A stretch of DNA of 64,000 bases from Pipra filicauda (taxonomy: Eukaryota; Chordata; Aves; Passeriformes; Pipridae): positions 7,535,049 through 7,599,048 of the forward strand of contig NW_024104365.1 of the NCBI RefSeq assembly GCF_003945595.2, in the 5' to 3' direction. Positions within the stretch are counted from its first letter, which is position 1. Each line of letters begins with the position of its first letter. The notes under the pieces were generated by a model, which did no database searches, had not been told where the DNA came from, and was given only the letters and a program-made list of their open reading frames with translations. The position numbers and the translations under genes were made by a program. Below, one piece after another: positions 1-13,017 of the stretch.

Positions 1-1366
1 CAAGAGAATGTTTTTTCTCAAAGGCCTCGATGTTGGTTTTGCAGATTGTTACTGGGTTTTTAAAGGCAAGTAAGATGGTGGGACTTTGAAGATAACAGTG
101 TTTATGGACACATATAACTACAACAGGTCATGTAACAGTATGAAGGCTTAGATGTTTCATATTAAAGGTTAAAAATCAGAAAGAAATAAACATCAGGATG
201 CATCAGAATAAACAGTTTAGACAAAACTTTTCCAGAAGCATAATATTTAAAGCAAGAACACACATACATAAAAAGCTAGCTATGTATTAGCAAGATGTTT
301 TTCTCATGTGCCAAAGGAACCGGAAGTTACAGAAAAGTAAAAAATAACTAGCCCTTTTTTTGCAATCCCTGTCTTACCTTTCATTTAGTGGAACAGCTTA
401 TGTTGTATCACTTACTCAAAGCAGAATGCTCTAAAAAAGTAAAAGCATGCAGAAAGCAGGCACACGTTGATTTTTAAGTCTTCTTCGGGTACAAAAAAAA
501 ATACTTTTGCGTGATCTAAGGTTTATGGCTACATATTCATTTAGTGCTAGAAATTATTTCTCAATACTGTAACATCTGACCTCTTCCCATTTGCTTCTAA
601 AGAGTACATATAATAATTTTCATGCCAACCTCTCCAGCCTACAAGAAAAATAGTTCTGTGTCTTTTCTCTAAAAGAAATAAGTTTTGTATTCAGTTGTAA
701 AATGGATTACAGCTGTTACTACTAATAAATCCAAGGAGAAACAATTCCGTTGTTGAAATCAGATACAACCATGGTGCTCTCAATCAATTGCTTGCAGTGC
801 TTCTGTAGCATAGGGCCTCTCACTGAGTCTTAAATTACTGGACAGATTCACATCTTCTGTTATCAAGCATTCTGTGTTCTTCATTTGTACCTTCTTCTTG
901 CAACTTATCATGTATTAAGTCTGTCCACAGAGTTGGCATAGAGTCTTTTAGTGCTTACGCTGATTTTGATGTACTTGACACATACAATGCTATGCTAAGC
1001 TTAGTCTGTCACACACTGTCTGCTCAAAGGCAGAAACTGGCTCTCCCCAGCTGTTTGACTTCGTTAACTATTCTTCACAGAACAGTTTGTGATGAATTTG
1101 CAAATAACTGACATAACATGAAACTTTTTTCTATTCCTTCTCACTTGCACTTTTCCTACCCACCCCTACTGTGCCTGACATGATGATTCTCAGCCCTTCT
1201 GGCAATCACACGGGACTGTTCAAACATCCCATATCCCAGCCCTTGTTTAGGCCCATGACTTCCAGCTCCACAGAAGAGCTGCTTTCTGCACTAGTGCAGT
1301 ATTCCACTGGAACTGAAACTTCATTGTATTGTGTTAAAAAATTGTTTTCATTTGGTCAACTTTTTT

Positions 1367-1480
1367 TAACAAAAAAAAAAAAAACCCAAACCAAAAACCC
1401 AAACCCCAAACAAACAAACAAAAACCAACAACAACAAGAAAAACACACCAAAAAAACTACAAACAAACCAAAGGAAGTTC
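1367..1480. repeat. A/C-rich low-complexity tract
   Basis: A run of A followed by irregular AAAC, AAACC and AAC units. It accounts for the lysine, asparagine, threonine and proline-rich chance frame that crosses it. Confidence 0.9.
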
Positions 1481-2835
1481 AAAAAGAAACAACCAAGGCT
1501 TGTAATCTAAAAAGATCAGGAATGATTGATAGTTCAGATAGTTGGAAGTTGGTGAGAAAATTGTCTTAAACAGAAGCTGTGAAAACAAAAGGCTTACCTA
1601 TACTATACATAAAACGAGTTTAATATATAGTAAGCAAATGCTCAAAAATATTGCGGACCTAATTGTTATTTATAATTTAGATATATGTACTCAGACTGTA
1701 GACAGTAATAAATTTCATTTCACACTGCCCATTGTGGATTTTGATTTTGTTACATTTTGTAGAGGTAGCATTGAGTTTCATAATTACTTAAAATAATGAA
1801 AAAATAGTTAAATATGATGTGCTTAGAGGTGTGATCCTTGATCTCAGCATGTAAAAGGTCTAAAAGAAAAACAAACCAACACTTTTTAACATTCTATGCT
1901 CCTATGCCCGGCTAAGATCTTATTTCAAATTACTGACAATATAATTTGTGGTAGCATTAGTCCAGTAAGTTGCAGCAAGAGTGATAGAAAAGCTGAGTAA
2001 ATCTGGTTTTGTTCTATGTTCAACATCTTATGAATTAATTCCCACATTGCTCCTCATTTACAGTTTCATGAGAAATATTAGCTGCTGTTGCTAAACAAAT
2101 GTGAAAGTGTCATGTTTAAAGTAATCTCTCTCCTTCAGTCTTCCAGAAAGCCTGTTTGAGTTTGCTCTGTTCAGCTCACAGTGATTCACAATAGCTCTTT
2201 CAAGGCCACATGAATATTATTGTGAAAAATGCATTGGAGGAACACAGGACAGGAGCCAGCTCTCGGCAGATTAGGTCGAGCACTGCCTTACATCACCAGG
2301 CCCTCTGTGCCAGCTGGAGGCAGGGCCTCTGCTGCGCTTCAGAGAGTGCCAGGATGCTGAGCATTTTCTTCCACACAATAACTCAGAGTAAAGACATTAT
2401 CTATCATCTGTAAAAGCAGCACTCCCTATTATAACATGAAGCATGTTAAATTCCAGACTAGTCCCATTTACTTCAACTTAAGGCAGCAGCAAAATTTCAG
2501 GTAGAAGTCAATGTCTCAGACTACAGACATTTCTAATGTTGGATTTGGGGGCAAAAATAATCCACAGAAAAATAGTGTTTGTGACATCATGAACCTTTGA
2601 GTATTTGTGAGATGGAAACCTTGAAGTGTTGACTGCCTTATCCGCATGTGTAGGTGTTAATGTGCATTAAGTGTTAATATGAGGTTCTGCTGTGTGACTC
2701 CATGCTAATTAAAGGTTATTTATCAGCAGTTGTTATTGAACATGCCAGAGGACTGTGGAAAGCTGGATTTTAAGCCATATGTATCCTCTGCTAGAGAGAA
2801 AGCCCTTCTGTATCCTCTCAAAACAGAAGTGAATG

Positions 2836-2873
2836 GTAGCTTCCTTGTAGCTTCCTTCCCTCGTAGCTTCCTT
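2836..2873. repeat. three near-adjacent copies of GTAGCTTCCTT
   Basis: Copies lie at 2836-2846, 2847-2857 and 2863-2873. The first two are directly adjacent; the third is separated by 5 nt. This is a small local tandem duplication in intron sequence. Confidence 0.85.
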
Positions 2874-5332
2874 GTCTGGACAAAGAACTTATTTTACCTT
2901 AAGTCGTGAAACTCATCCCAAGCAAAAGGCATATCTACTCTCTTCTTTTTTATCTACACTTGTTCTTCTCTGCTAACAGATCTCTAGACACCATCTTAGT
3001 ATCTGTCTTAGAGACTACGGAATGTTGCCAAAGGTGTGTACAAGAGGTGAGAGGGACACCTCCGTCATATTCAGGCATATGAAGGGTGAGGTCTAGAGCA
3101 CACTTATTCCCTACACAGTCAAGCAACCAGGGAAGAACTTCACCATCCACTCATAAAAGAAATACTTACTTCTGTTAAAGGTTCGTATAGGTTCAAAGAT
3201 GCCATGTGTTTTAGCATTTGCCAGCACTTTGGATTCTGTCTTTTGCTCATAAATGTTAGCAGTATATGATGTATCTAGGCATTGCTTTGTGTTACACATC
3301 TTCCATGTCTCATCCAGCATTTTCTTATTAATATCATGTGTTCATAGTGCTGAAAAGACTTAAAATAGAAAACATAAAAATGGGAAGCTACTATATCTAT
3401 TGCTTTTTTACAGTCACCTGGCTGTAATCGTGTAAGCATTATAAGTGTTTTAAGCATGCTGTTAAGACCAATGATGATGAATGCTGCATTAGATGTAGAA
3501 AAACAGTGCATATTTTGTACAAGTAACATTAGTATAACACTGAATAATACTAATTTTCGTGAGATATCTTCTTCAACTGCATTTTTACAGAGTTCTTTTC
3601 TGTTTTGACAACATATTTCTTTTTTCTCCTTCTCTTCAGCAATAATAGCACTTTTATTGGGATTTTTTATTGATAATTATGTTTAATATTAATTGAAATA
3701 ATGCAGTAACATCCAGATTCTTACATCTGTAGGGGTACCTTGTTGGGCAGCAAAAAAACAGTTAAAATGCATAGACACTAACTTGAATAACTTACTGTTT
3801 AATTCACTGCATCTAAAGTGCTTTTAACTTCCTGAATGAAACATCTTTTGTTAATACTTGAGGGATACAATTTCATAACCCTTATTCCTTGTTTCCTTCG
3901 GTCTTCTGGGGACACCTTTCTACATTCTTACCAAAGTGAAAATATATTCTTTCTCTTTTTAAAATGCACAAGTTTGATGCTGAGCTAGAAATACAGCAAA
4001 TAGTATTGTTCTCCTTTAAAAAACAATACTTAAACAAAGTCAGTGGTTTTGCCACTACAGTTCCTTTGTTAGGTTCTTAAATTTTGCAGCTGTGATGTTA
4101 ATGCAGTTAGTATAGTTTATAGTTGACGGTTTGGGCTGCAAAGTGTGTACGCTGCTTTCAAAAACATTCAGTAAGATTATGGCATTGAGAAAACAACTCA
4201 TTGAAGTCTGTGTAACATTAGTAACAGAAATGGCCATGATCACAAGCTGAGTTCATCTGACTGTCTTAGGCAGTATTGCCGCTCCTTTAGATTTAAGCAC
4301 AGGTTTAGACAGGTGGTACAAATGGGGAGGAAGGAGGGAAAAGGAGACTGTGTGTTCTGAAAACTCCTTTGACAGACTGCTTCCTATTTCCTCTTTTCTC
4401 TCTTGCTCTTTTGGAAGCAAGAAAACAAGATACTTCTGCCCGCTTCTCAAATTAATACATTAGAACTTGATTGTGGTGATTTATTGTTTTATACTTAAGA
4501 ATGAAGACAAGGTAGCTACTTATAGAAAGTGTCATATATATTTATCAATATTGTATCAATATTTTAACACAGAGTATTAATGAGTAGAAAGGAGAGGAAG
4601 AAATTGAAAAGAATGCTTTCATGTGTTCTGGACCAATCTGTATATTCAGGCTGCTAACATGAGAAGTATGCTCTGGTGTACATATGAACCTACTGCTCAT
4701 CTCATTATTTACTTCACCATAAAACTGTATGTGACGTGAAAAATTAAAACTTAAAGCAAATACTACCAGCACTGCACTGCTGTTGTACTTTCCCCTTTCT
4801 TCTTCAAATGAAAGTGAGGACAATATAAAAGCCTAAATATTAGTATGTTAAAAATATTGACTAGATAGAGCAATCATGCTTTTTCCTAATCTTGAGTCTT
4901 GGCAAGCCCCAATTTAACCCCGATTTAGTGTAATCTAAATCCTCACCCTGTCTGGAAACTAAGCCTCAAATTAGAAATGGTAATCATGGAAATTTACATT
5001 GCTGCCCTTTGCAGTCCTTTAGTTTTTTATTCACCAGTTCAAAATATAATAGTTTTTCCTTTGTGAATATTTGCATATGGAAATATGTGGGATGCTGTAT
5101 CCTCTTTGCTTCAGAATTCTAGCCTTTCTTTTTCAAAATAAATGATATCCTGCACTTAAAACACTACATTCTCTGCCTGTCTGAGTCCTCTCCTTATGTT
5201 AGAGGAGGGACATCTGGCAGGGATGCTTGGATTCCCTGCTTTTTTTTTTTCTTTTTTTAGGACATTGCTTTTTGTATTTTCCTTTACATTGCCAGTAAGC
5301 AGAACAGACAGACAGACATCCAAAAGTTCAAT

Positions 5333-5352
5333 CATAACCAAATTTGGTTATG
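5333..5352. repeat. 20-bp perfect palindrome
   Basis: CATAACCAAATTTGGTTATG is identical to its own reverse complement, and the symmetry ends exactly at 20 bp. It lies in the first intron of the window with no neighbouring exon. It could be a dimeric protein-binding site or chance. Confidence 0.8.
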
Positions 5353-7957
5353 TTCAGATGATACGCTCTGCTCTAAGCTATGACAGTGCCTGAGTTCAAA
5401 TCTGAGAATAAACCCTTATTTTGAGGCTTGGGTTTTCATGTAAGTGATGACTCTCCAAATGTTAACTCCTGTTGTTTGGAATGTCATTGTTAAAGGGGAG
5501 TGAGAGGTGTTTCATTGTTCATATGAATGAGACAGGTCACTTTGGAAAAAGCTTGCTATGTGCAGCCTAATTTAGCTGATTTCGAGAACTTCCAAAAGGT
5601 GCAAATTCCTTTTTCCATTTTCATGTCCTTATAAAGATATCTAATTTCAAAGGCTCAGTGCACTCATTTGTTAAAACAGAGAACTTATTTAAAGCTAAAT
5701 GCTAATAATAATGAATGTTAACTGACTTAATGCAATGTGAAATTGCTGCTTCAACATTCATACAAATGATAATTCAGTCTAAGTGGCTCTGTGTTCTGTT
5801 ATATAGACATTACTTAGCAATTTGCAGGGTAATTGCACACAAAGCTACTAAACAAATTTATTTTCTTTTGCATCAAAAGTTCTTTGCACATCTCTTAAAT
5901 ATATTTATGTATATTTATATTGAAGAATATTTGTAAAGGCATAGGTTTTGGTGGGATGGTATGGACAGCTGTTCTCTCAAATTTTTACCAAGTCTGATCA
6001 TCTTACCGATGTCTTATTCCCTTTCCTTGTGTGGTAAAATTGTGTGGAATTTAAGAGAACTCTCAATCGATACCTAGATTTGTTCTTACAGTGTAGCTTT
6101 ACTGATGTACACCACCACTAAGTAAAAGTATCCATCTCTATATGGCAACTTTGAACAAAGGCTCCAGGAAATAATTTATTGGGTGTTCATAATTACTTTT
6201 ATTTGTCAAAATTTACCTTGTGAAATATTTCAGTATAACATTTATTAACTGGCACTTTTCTGTTATTTTGTATCTTTTAAATCTGATACAGTTTTTATGT
6301 ATATTTAGAAACGGCTTTGTTTTTATTTTTCAGTTCACTAATATGCATAGTTCTTCAGTAATACAGAATACCAACTTCGCTGTAAAATGGTGATTTTAGT
6401 TCCTCCCTTAGTCTCTTTGATTTTGCTGTTCTTAATCCTGCATTCACTGCAGTAGGAGGAGGAGTGATTTTGAATAATACGGTCATGATGTCAAAACAGT
6501 GCAAATTATATGCTGCTGCCATCTGGAATAGTGAAAATAAAAGCTTTATTTACACTGTTCTTTGAAATAATAAACTTTATTGTGGCAGTTTATCTTCAGT
6601 ATCTGTAATGTATTCTGGAAATGCTCCATGTGTGCCTTTTTATTCTGTGAGCTACAGAATGCCTAAAATTTGCCTGTGGCAAAGCTATCAGTGAATCCTG
6701 AAATAGATATTTTTTTTCTTCCTGAATAGAATGGAGAACCATCTTCCATTTGCAAAATGAGAATAATTGTTTCACTTAGGCAATATTTTTAAGAGGCACA
6801 GTCAAACACTATGAGTATGTATTTTAGTTAGGCAGATTACACAGATTTATCTGCAGGTTACTATTCATAATATGGAACATGGTTATTTCAATGGCGCAAA
6901 TGGTTAATATGGAATTAAATACTTAACAGACATATTAGCCAGTTTTCTTGACAACTGTCCAGTCTTGAACCCTGGTGCTATTACTTTGCCTTTATACTCC
7001 ATAACCCAAAACCAAAGTCATCACAATTTGCTTTGGGTACTTCATGTTTGCACTTCATAACCATATCATGGGAATATTATCATAATGTACTGTAACTGAG
7101 AAGACTGTTCACACCGTTCTGTCTTTCTTGTTAAAACATGATGCTGATGGCCAAAGTGATTCTGTAAGGTAGCTATGCAAAATTTAAGACTTAAGACCCA
7201 ATCGGTTTCTAAAAGCTGACACTGTTCCTGCTGCCAGCAGGGCGTATGCATGATCTGAAAGTAACCTCTGACAGGAAAAGTAGTCAAAATGTTAAGAAGG
7301 TGTGGCACAAACACTGGATGAATATCACTGTCTTTCTCTTCATTTAGCATTGTTGTATATAAGACATGTACGTTTTTCATGAAGAGTCAAAGACATTGTA
7401 CTGGGTTTAAAAAAAATCCTCTTCTTTCTTTGGATCCATCTTTTGTAAATACATAGTCTTGACAATACACCTTCAGTCTAATCTTGTGATGTCCCTGAAA
7501 TCTTATGAAATAATTGCATCATATAAAAAAAGAGATTGCAACAGCACCTTTTTCCTTTAAGATGAGAGAAAACGTAGTTAAGTAATGAGCAGAACAGAGT
7601 TTATTATATATAGTTGTGGGACAGCTATGTTTTTTTCTGTCAATATTACTTAAAGGTAAGTATAGTTTCTTTTAAATTTTTCATATTTTCAGGGTACAGC
7701 TCCATCAAAGTTACTGTTCATATAAAACCACTAAATTTGAGTCTCTACCATAAATTCTGTTGCATTTATGAAGACAAGCTCAAATCTAGAACAGATTCAG
7801 CAGTGTGTGAAATTGTGTATTTTATATTGTCTTCGGGTATACTTATAATGAAATCCGAATGTAAAGGCTAATGTGCTTTTTCCAAACAAGTTGCTTGAAA
7901 GGGAAGCAATTACTGCTTTGACTAAACTTGCAGCAAGGACGTTGTTTACAGAAAACA

Positions 7958-9556
7958 TAGAATCATAGAATCATAAAATGGCCTGGGTTGGAAGGGACCT
8001 TCAGGATCCTCTAGTTCTCTTTCTACAGTTTAGAGAGAAGGATGTTCCTTAGCACAGCTTCTAGGAGGATCTGTTCCATGGTCTTCCCAGGCATAGAGGG
8101 GAGGCTAACAGGTCACTAGTTCCCAGGGTCCTCCTTTCAGCCTTTTTTTAAGATGGGTACAATGTTTCTCCTTTTTCAGTCACTCGGCACCTGAGTGCCA
8201 TGACTTTTCAAATATCATGGAGAGTGGCTTGACAACCACGCCAGCCAATTCCTTCAGGACTCTGGGATGCATCTCATTGGGTCCTAGAGATTTATGTACT
8301 TTGAGTTTCCTCACGTAGTTATGAACCTTACTTACAGTGGAGGGACTTTGGTCCCCCAGTCCCCATCCTTTTGTCCATCCTCTCAAGTGTGAGAAGAGAG
8401 GTTGCTATTGAAGACTGAGACAAAAAAAGTTGTTGAATACCTCAGCCTTCTCCTTATTCATTGTTACCAGTCTTCCAGCCTTGTTTATCAGACAGGTAAG
8501 CCTTCTTTGACCTTCCGTTTCTGGTTAACATACCTGTAAAAGCCCTTCCTGTCACTCTTAGCATTCTTTGCCAGATTGAATTGACTTTCACCTTGGCAGT
8601 CCTTGCTTCATCCCCACAGAACCAAACTTCATCTCTATACTCTTTCCAGAGTACCTGTTCCTGTTTGCACTACCTGTGCATTTCCTTCTTGCCCTTCAGT
8701 CTGACCAGCAGTTCCCAACTCACCCATGCTGGTCTCTTGCCTTCCTTGCCTAATTTCTTGTCCATGGGTATTGCCTCTTCTTGTGCTGTATGAAAGGATT
8801 CCTTAAAGATCTGCCAGCTCTGATCTGCTCCCTTGTCCCTGAGGGCAGTTTCCCAAGGGATCCTGCTGACTATTCCTTGAAGAGCTGGGATCTTGCTTCC
8901 CTAAAGTTCAGGGGCCTAACTTACTCTATACCTGACCCAAACTCCACCAATGCTTAATGGCTGTAGCCAGGCTGCCTCCAATCTTCAGGTTCCCAGTTAG
9001 CTTGTTTATTTGGTGCCCATCAGATCCAGTATCGTATCCCTCCTGGTAGAGCTGCTATCTGTTCCCTGGCTCAAGAAGTCATCCTCCGTGCTTTCCAGAG
9101 GCCTCCTGGGTTGCCTACAGCTTGCTCTGCTACTTTCCCAGCAGATGTCAGGGTGATTGAAGTCCCTGAGCGGGGCAAGAGCCTGCGGGCACGATGCCTC
9201 CTGTAGCTGGAGCTAGAAGGCTTTGTTAATAGGCTCCCCTTGATCAGGGACCTGTAATAAAAACCAACCACAAGGTTCCCTTTGTTGCCTTGACCTCTGA
9301 TTCTTACCCACAGGCTTTCAACCTGCTGGTGGCTGTTTTTCAGAGACAGCTCTTCACACTCAAACCACCTCCTGATGTAGAGAGCAGCCCCTCTACCTCT
9401 CCTTCCTCCCCTGTCTCTTCTGAACAGCCTGTAGCCATTGATAGTCTCACTCCAGTCATGTCCCATCAAGTTTTAGTTATGGCAAGGATGTCATAGCTTT
9501 CTAGCATCACAGTGGCTTCCAACTCCTTCTGTTTGTTGCCTGTGCTGTGTGGATTG
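7958..9556 (-). mobile_element. CR1 LINE, internally deleted copy on the minus strand
   Basis: On the + strand the left edge begins with AGAATCATAGAATCAT and continues GGTTGGAAGGGACC, the reverse complement of the canonical CR1 3' end. Read on the minus strand, 9469-9200 gives part of the ORF2 endonuclease domain (WSETINGYRLFRRDRGGRR and later VESLWVRIRG), and 8386-8180 gives the start of the reverse transcriptase region ([17 protein letters not shown]). A further stretch to about 8040 resembles the early RT, and then the sequence jumps to the 3' terminus near 8030. Most of RT, including the catalytic core, is therefore missing. Stops and frameshifts interrupt the frames between these blocks. 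The element is dead. The right boundary near 9556 is approximate, and no target-site duplication was identified. Confidence 0.93.
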
Positions 9557-10917
9557 AATGAACAATGTCAAACAGGTTGAATACACAGAGAGAGTTTTCA
9601 GAAATACTAACAACCGTAATACAAAGCAAGGCAAAGCCACTGTGGATCATTCTGTCTTAAGGGCTCATCTGGTAACCACTCTTTTAACAGCCTTTTACGC
9701 TGTTCAGATCGTACACTGGATGAAAAATAACTTTTGTAGAGCTCTTGCAGCAACTGGAAATGATACTAGCATGGTACTAAATGCATTCTCTTAATACTAA
9801 TAATGAAACACAGCACTGTTAAGACACCTAACAAATTCAAAGAATATGCTCTGTTTCTAAATCCCTTGTATCTGTCATCCTAAACAAAATATGTATTACA
9901 TGTATAAGTAACTAAGCCACAAGGACAGAGAAATCTGACCTTTAATGGCCTCTCAAAATGACAGTACCAAATGGCTTTGGGAATGTCAGGTCTGATTTAA
10001 ATTGTTGATGAATTGGAAACTAATTAACTAGAACTAAATATTAATTGGAAAGAGTGGTATATACTACAGTTTAGAGCCTAATGAGCATATTAAGGATCAG
10101 TAAAAAATATTTTTCTGTTCACCTCATGTAAAATTGTAGAAGTACCAATATATCAAAATTTTCTAATAGTTACTTTTCTGTTACCGTGGCTGAGAGGCAG
10201 TTCTTCAATGATTTGATCCTCAGTTCTCTTTCATAGTGTGTTTGATGATCTGTCAAACTTGGTATCATCAAAGCGTAAAGACAGTTTTATACAAATCGTG
10301 AATAAACTTAGACAGAAAAAAAACAATTAACATCTTAAAAACTAAATCCACTGTGATAAGCCCTCCAATTAGAAATTTCACTATTTCCCTGGTCCATTTG
10401 ATGTTGAATATTGGCGTTTATTGCCAAATACCTGAAAACCAGGTTGGAAACAAGCCACAACTGTCAAAAACATAACAGTTCTGGGTATTCGAGTCTGTTA
10501 TATTGTGATGTTTCTCATGAAAATTTCATGAAGAGCATTCATTCAAAGAGATTCTATGCATAAGGCAGATGGATGGAATTTAATTGCCCTTATTAAAAAT
10601 AAGAAAGGGAAACTCTTTACTACTCCATCCTATTAGTATTCAGGATAAATTATCTTTGTTATACACTTAGGTATTTGCAAAAGAGACTCTGGGGGTTTCT
10701 GTATGAGCCAAGTAGGAAAGGAAAGGTCAGGTCATAAAAATCCTGTTCTGTGTCGCAAGTCAAATCTTGTTAATACCAAATACAGTTAATACCAAAGTAA
10801 AGACCTCATGTTTATAAGCAGACATGAAACATACCTTTCTTTGGGAAGAGCCTATGGCTGGTGAATTGACATTTAAGCATTACTAGTTCTGAAGAATTAC
10901 AGAAGCTTATCCGAGAG
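9557..10917 (+). other. intron sequence between the two large CR1 copies
   Basis: AT-rich unique-looking intronic DNA with no gene, repeat family or RNA that I recognise. It separates the 5' sides of two CR1 copies that point away from each other. Confidence 0.7.
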
Positions 10918-13017
10918 TTGTATTTACTGTACCAAGGCCCTGGGATGATTGGTGAATCAAGGGTGCAGGTTATTTTTTTTCCTTTATTCTTCCAGTTGCA
11001 GAATGTGACATCAAAAGAAGCCTATGGACTAACATGGTACTATGACTGGTGTCACCATCAAAATTTTGGTTTTTCGATAACAGGATGGCCTACATGGCAC
11101 CAGGCTTGCTAAATGCAGATGGGATTCACCTTTCTCTGTGGGGGGAAGAGGGTCTTTGGTCAAGGGCTGGCAGGACTTATTGATAGGGTTTTAAACTAGT
11201 TAACAGAGGAAGGGGATATCATCAGGTTTAATAGTGATAAGGTGATAACATGCCATAAGTGATAACATGCCATCCCACTCGTACCAGTTAGATGCCTGAG
11301 CCAGCAAGAGATGCTCAGAGCCTGGAGAGAGTATGTAGGTCAGCAGCAGAAGACCTGGACAGCATCAAGAAATTCCAGCCACTCCAAAAAGTCACCTTCA
11401 TTGGAGGTGGGGCGGAGGCAACTTAATGCCTCTGGGCTAACACATGCAACATGGGGAATGAATAAGAGGAAGTAGACATGTGTGGATGTATGCAGGGCTA
11501 CAACCTTATTGGCATCATGGAAAAACAGTGGGATGTCTCCTACGACTAGAGTGTTGAAATGGAAGGATACAGCCACTATACATCATATTTGAGAAGTCAT
11601 GACAGTCTGGTAAAGTTCCCAGGAAAAGAGGAAACATGACCCTCACTTCTAAAAACGGAGATAAGGAAGACCCAGGGAACTACAGACTGATCAGTCCCAC
11701 CTCAGTGCCTGGCAAGATCATGGATCAGATCCTTCAGGAAACTCTACATGAAAGATAATGAGACAGCCAAAATAATTGTTGACAGCCAACATGGCTTCAT
11801 TAAAGGCAAATAGTACCTCACAAATTTGGTGTCCGTCTACAGTGCAGTTACAGCAGTGGTGGACAAGAGAAGGCAACAGAAACCGTCTACCTGAATCTGT
11901 GTAAAGCATTTGACACTGTCCTGTGTGACATCCTTGTCTGTACACTGCTGAGGCATGAATTTGACAGTGGACCACTTGGTGGATAAAAAATTGGCTGGAT
12001 GATTGCGCTCAAAGAGTTGCAGTCAACAGCTCAATGTCTAGTTGGAAAGCAATGACACAATCTTCAGGGATTTGTATTGGGATGAGAACTATTTAGCATC
12101 TTTGTCAGTGACATGGAAAGTGCAATTGAGTGCACCCTCAGCAAGTTTCCCAACAACACCAAGATATATGGTGCAGTTGACATGCTGGAGGGCAGGAATG
12201 CCATCCAGAGGGACATGGACAGGCTTGAGAGGTGGGACCTTGTGAACTTCAGGAAGTTCAACAAGCACCAAGTGTAAGGTACTACACCTGAGTTGTAGCC
12301 ATTCCAACCACAAATACAAGCTAGGTGGAGAATGGGTAGAGACTAGCTCTGGGGAGAAAGATTGGGTTGTTTGTGGATGAAAAGCTCAATATGATCCAGC
12401 AATCTGTACTTGCAGCCCAGAAAGCCAATCACATCCTAACCTGCATCAAAAGAGGCATGAACAGGAGGTTGAGGGAGATGCTTACCCCCTCTATTCTGTT
12501 CCTGTGAGACTCTACCTGGAGTACGGCATCCAGGTCTGGTGCCCCCAACACCAGAAAGACACTGACCTGTCTGAATGAGTCCACTGGAGAGCTACACTGG
12601 AGAGTTGATAGAGGTCTGGAACACCTCTTCTGTGAAGAAAGGCTGAGACACTTGTGGCTGTTCAGCCTGGAGAAAAAAAGGCTCTGGAGAGACCTTCTTC
12701 AGCCTTTCAGTACCTAAAGGGGGCTTTCAAGAAGGCTAGAGAGGGACTTTTCACAAGGCCAGGTAGTGATAGTAAAAGGGGGATTTGTCTTAAGCTGAAG
12801 AAGTATAGGTTCATCTTAAATCTTAGGAAGAAAAGCTGTACTGTGAGGGTGGTGGAGCACTGAAACAGGTTGCCCAGAGAAGTTGTGGATACCCTGTCCC
12901 TGAAGGTGTACAAGACCAGGCTGAATCTGGCTCTGAGTAACTTGGTCTAGTGGATGTCCATGGCAGAGGCGTTGAAAGTAGATGACTCAAGGTCCCAAAC
13001 TATTCTGTGATTCTGTG
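10918..13017 (+). mobile_element. CR1 LINE, decayed long copy on the plus strand
   Basis: The 3' end at 13000-13017 (ATTCTGTGATTCTGTG) is the CR1 terminus in + orientation. Near 11110 the frame reads NADGIHLSLWG, resembling the C-terminal D-x-x-H block of the SGNH-hydrolase (esterase) domain of CR1 ORF1. From about 11450 the start of the ORF2 endonuclease is visible, but it breaks off near 11590 and joins directly to early RT sequence (GNYRLISPTSVPGK near 11675), so the bulk of the endonuclease is deleted. RT and its C-terminal region run to about 12550, followed by the CR1 3' untranslated part. Stops are frequent, and the position of the family F-A-D-D catalytic box reads F-P-N-N (12146-12157). 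The element is non-autonomous and inactive. The 5' boundary is approximate. Confidence 0.93.

Larger units (their letters stand above)
1..7957 (+). other. intron sequence upstream of the Ig2 exon
   Basis: AT-rich intronic sequence with no exon of PTPRD that I can recognise; Ig1-coding sequence is absent. It holds an A/C-rich low-complexity tract (1367-1480), a GC-richer patch (about 2225-2360), three copies of an 11-bp unit (2836-2873) and a 20-bp palindrome (5333-5352). The short open frames here have no recognisable domain and look like chance. Confidence 0.8.

Noticed and set aside
1171..1569. 132-codon open frame rich in K, N, T, P, Q
   Set aside because: It crosses an A/C-rich low-complexity tract; the composition explains the open frame and no domain is visible.
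9290..9496. 68-codon + strand frame
   Set aside because: It is the antisense shadow of the CR1 endonuclease region on the minus strand.
12064..12319. Minus-strand frames of 66-76 codons
   Set aside because: They are antisense to the plus-strand CR1 reverse transcriptase.
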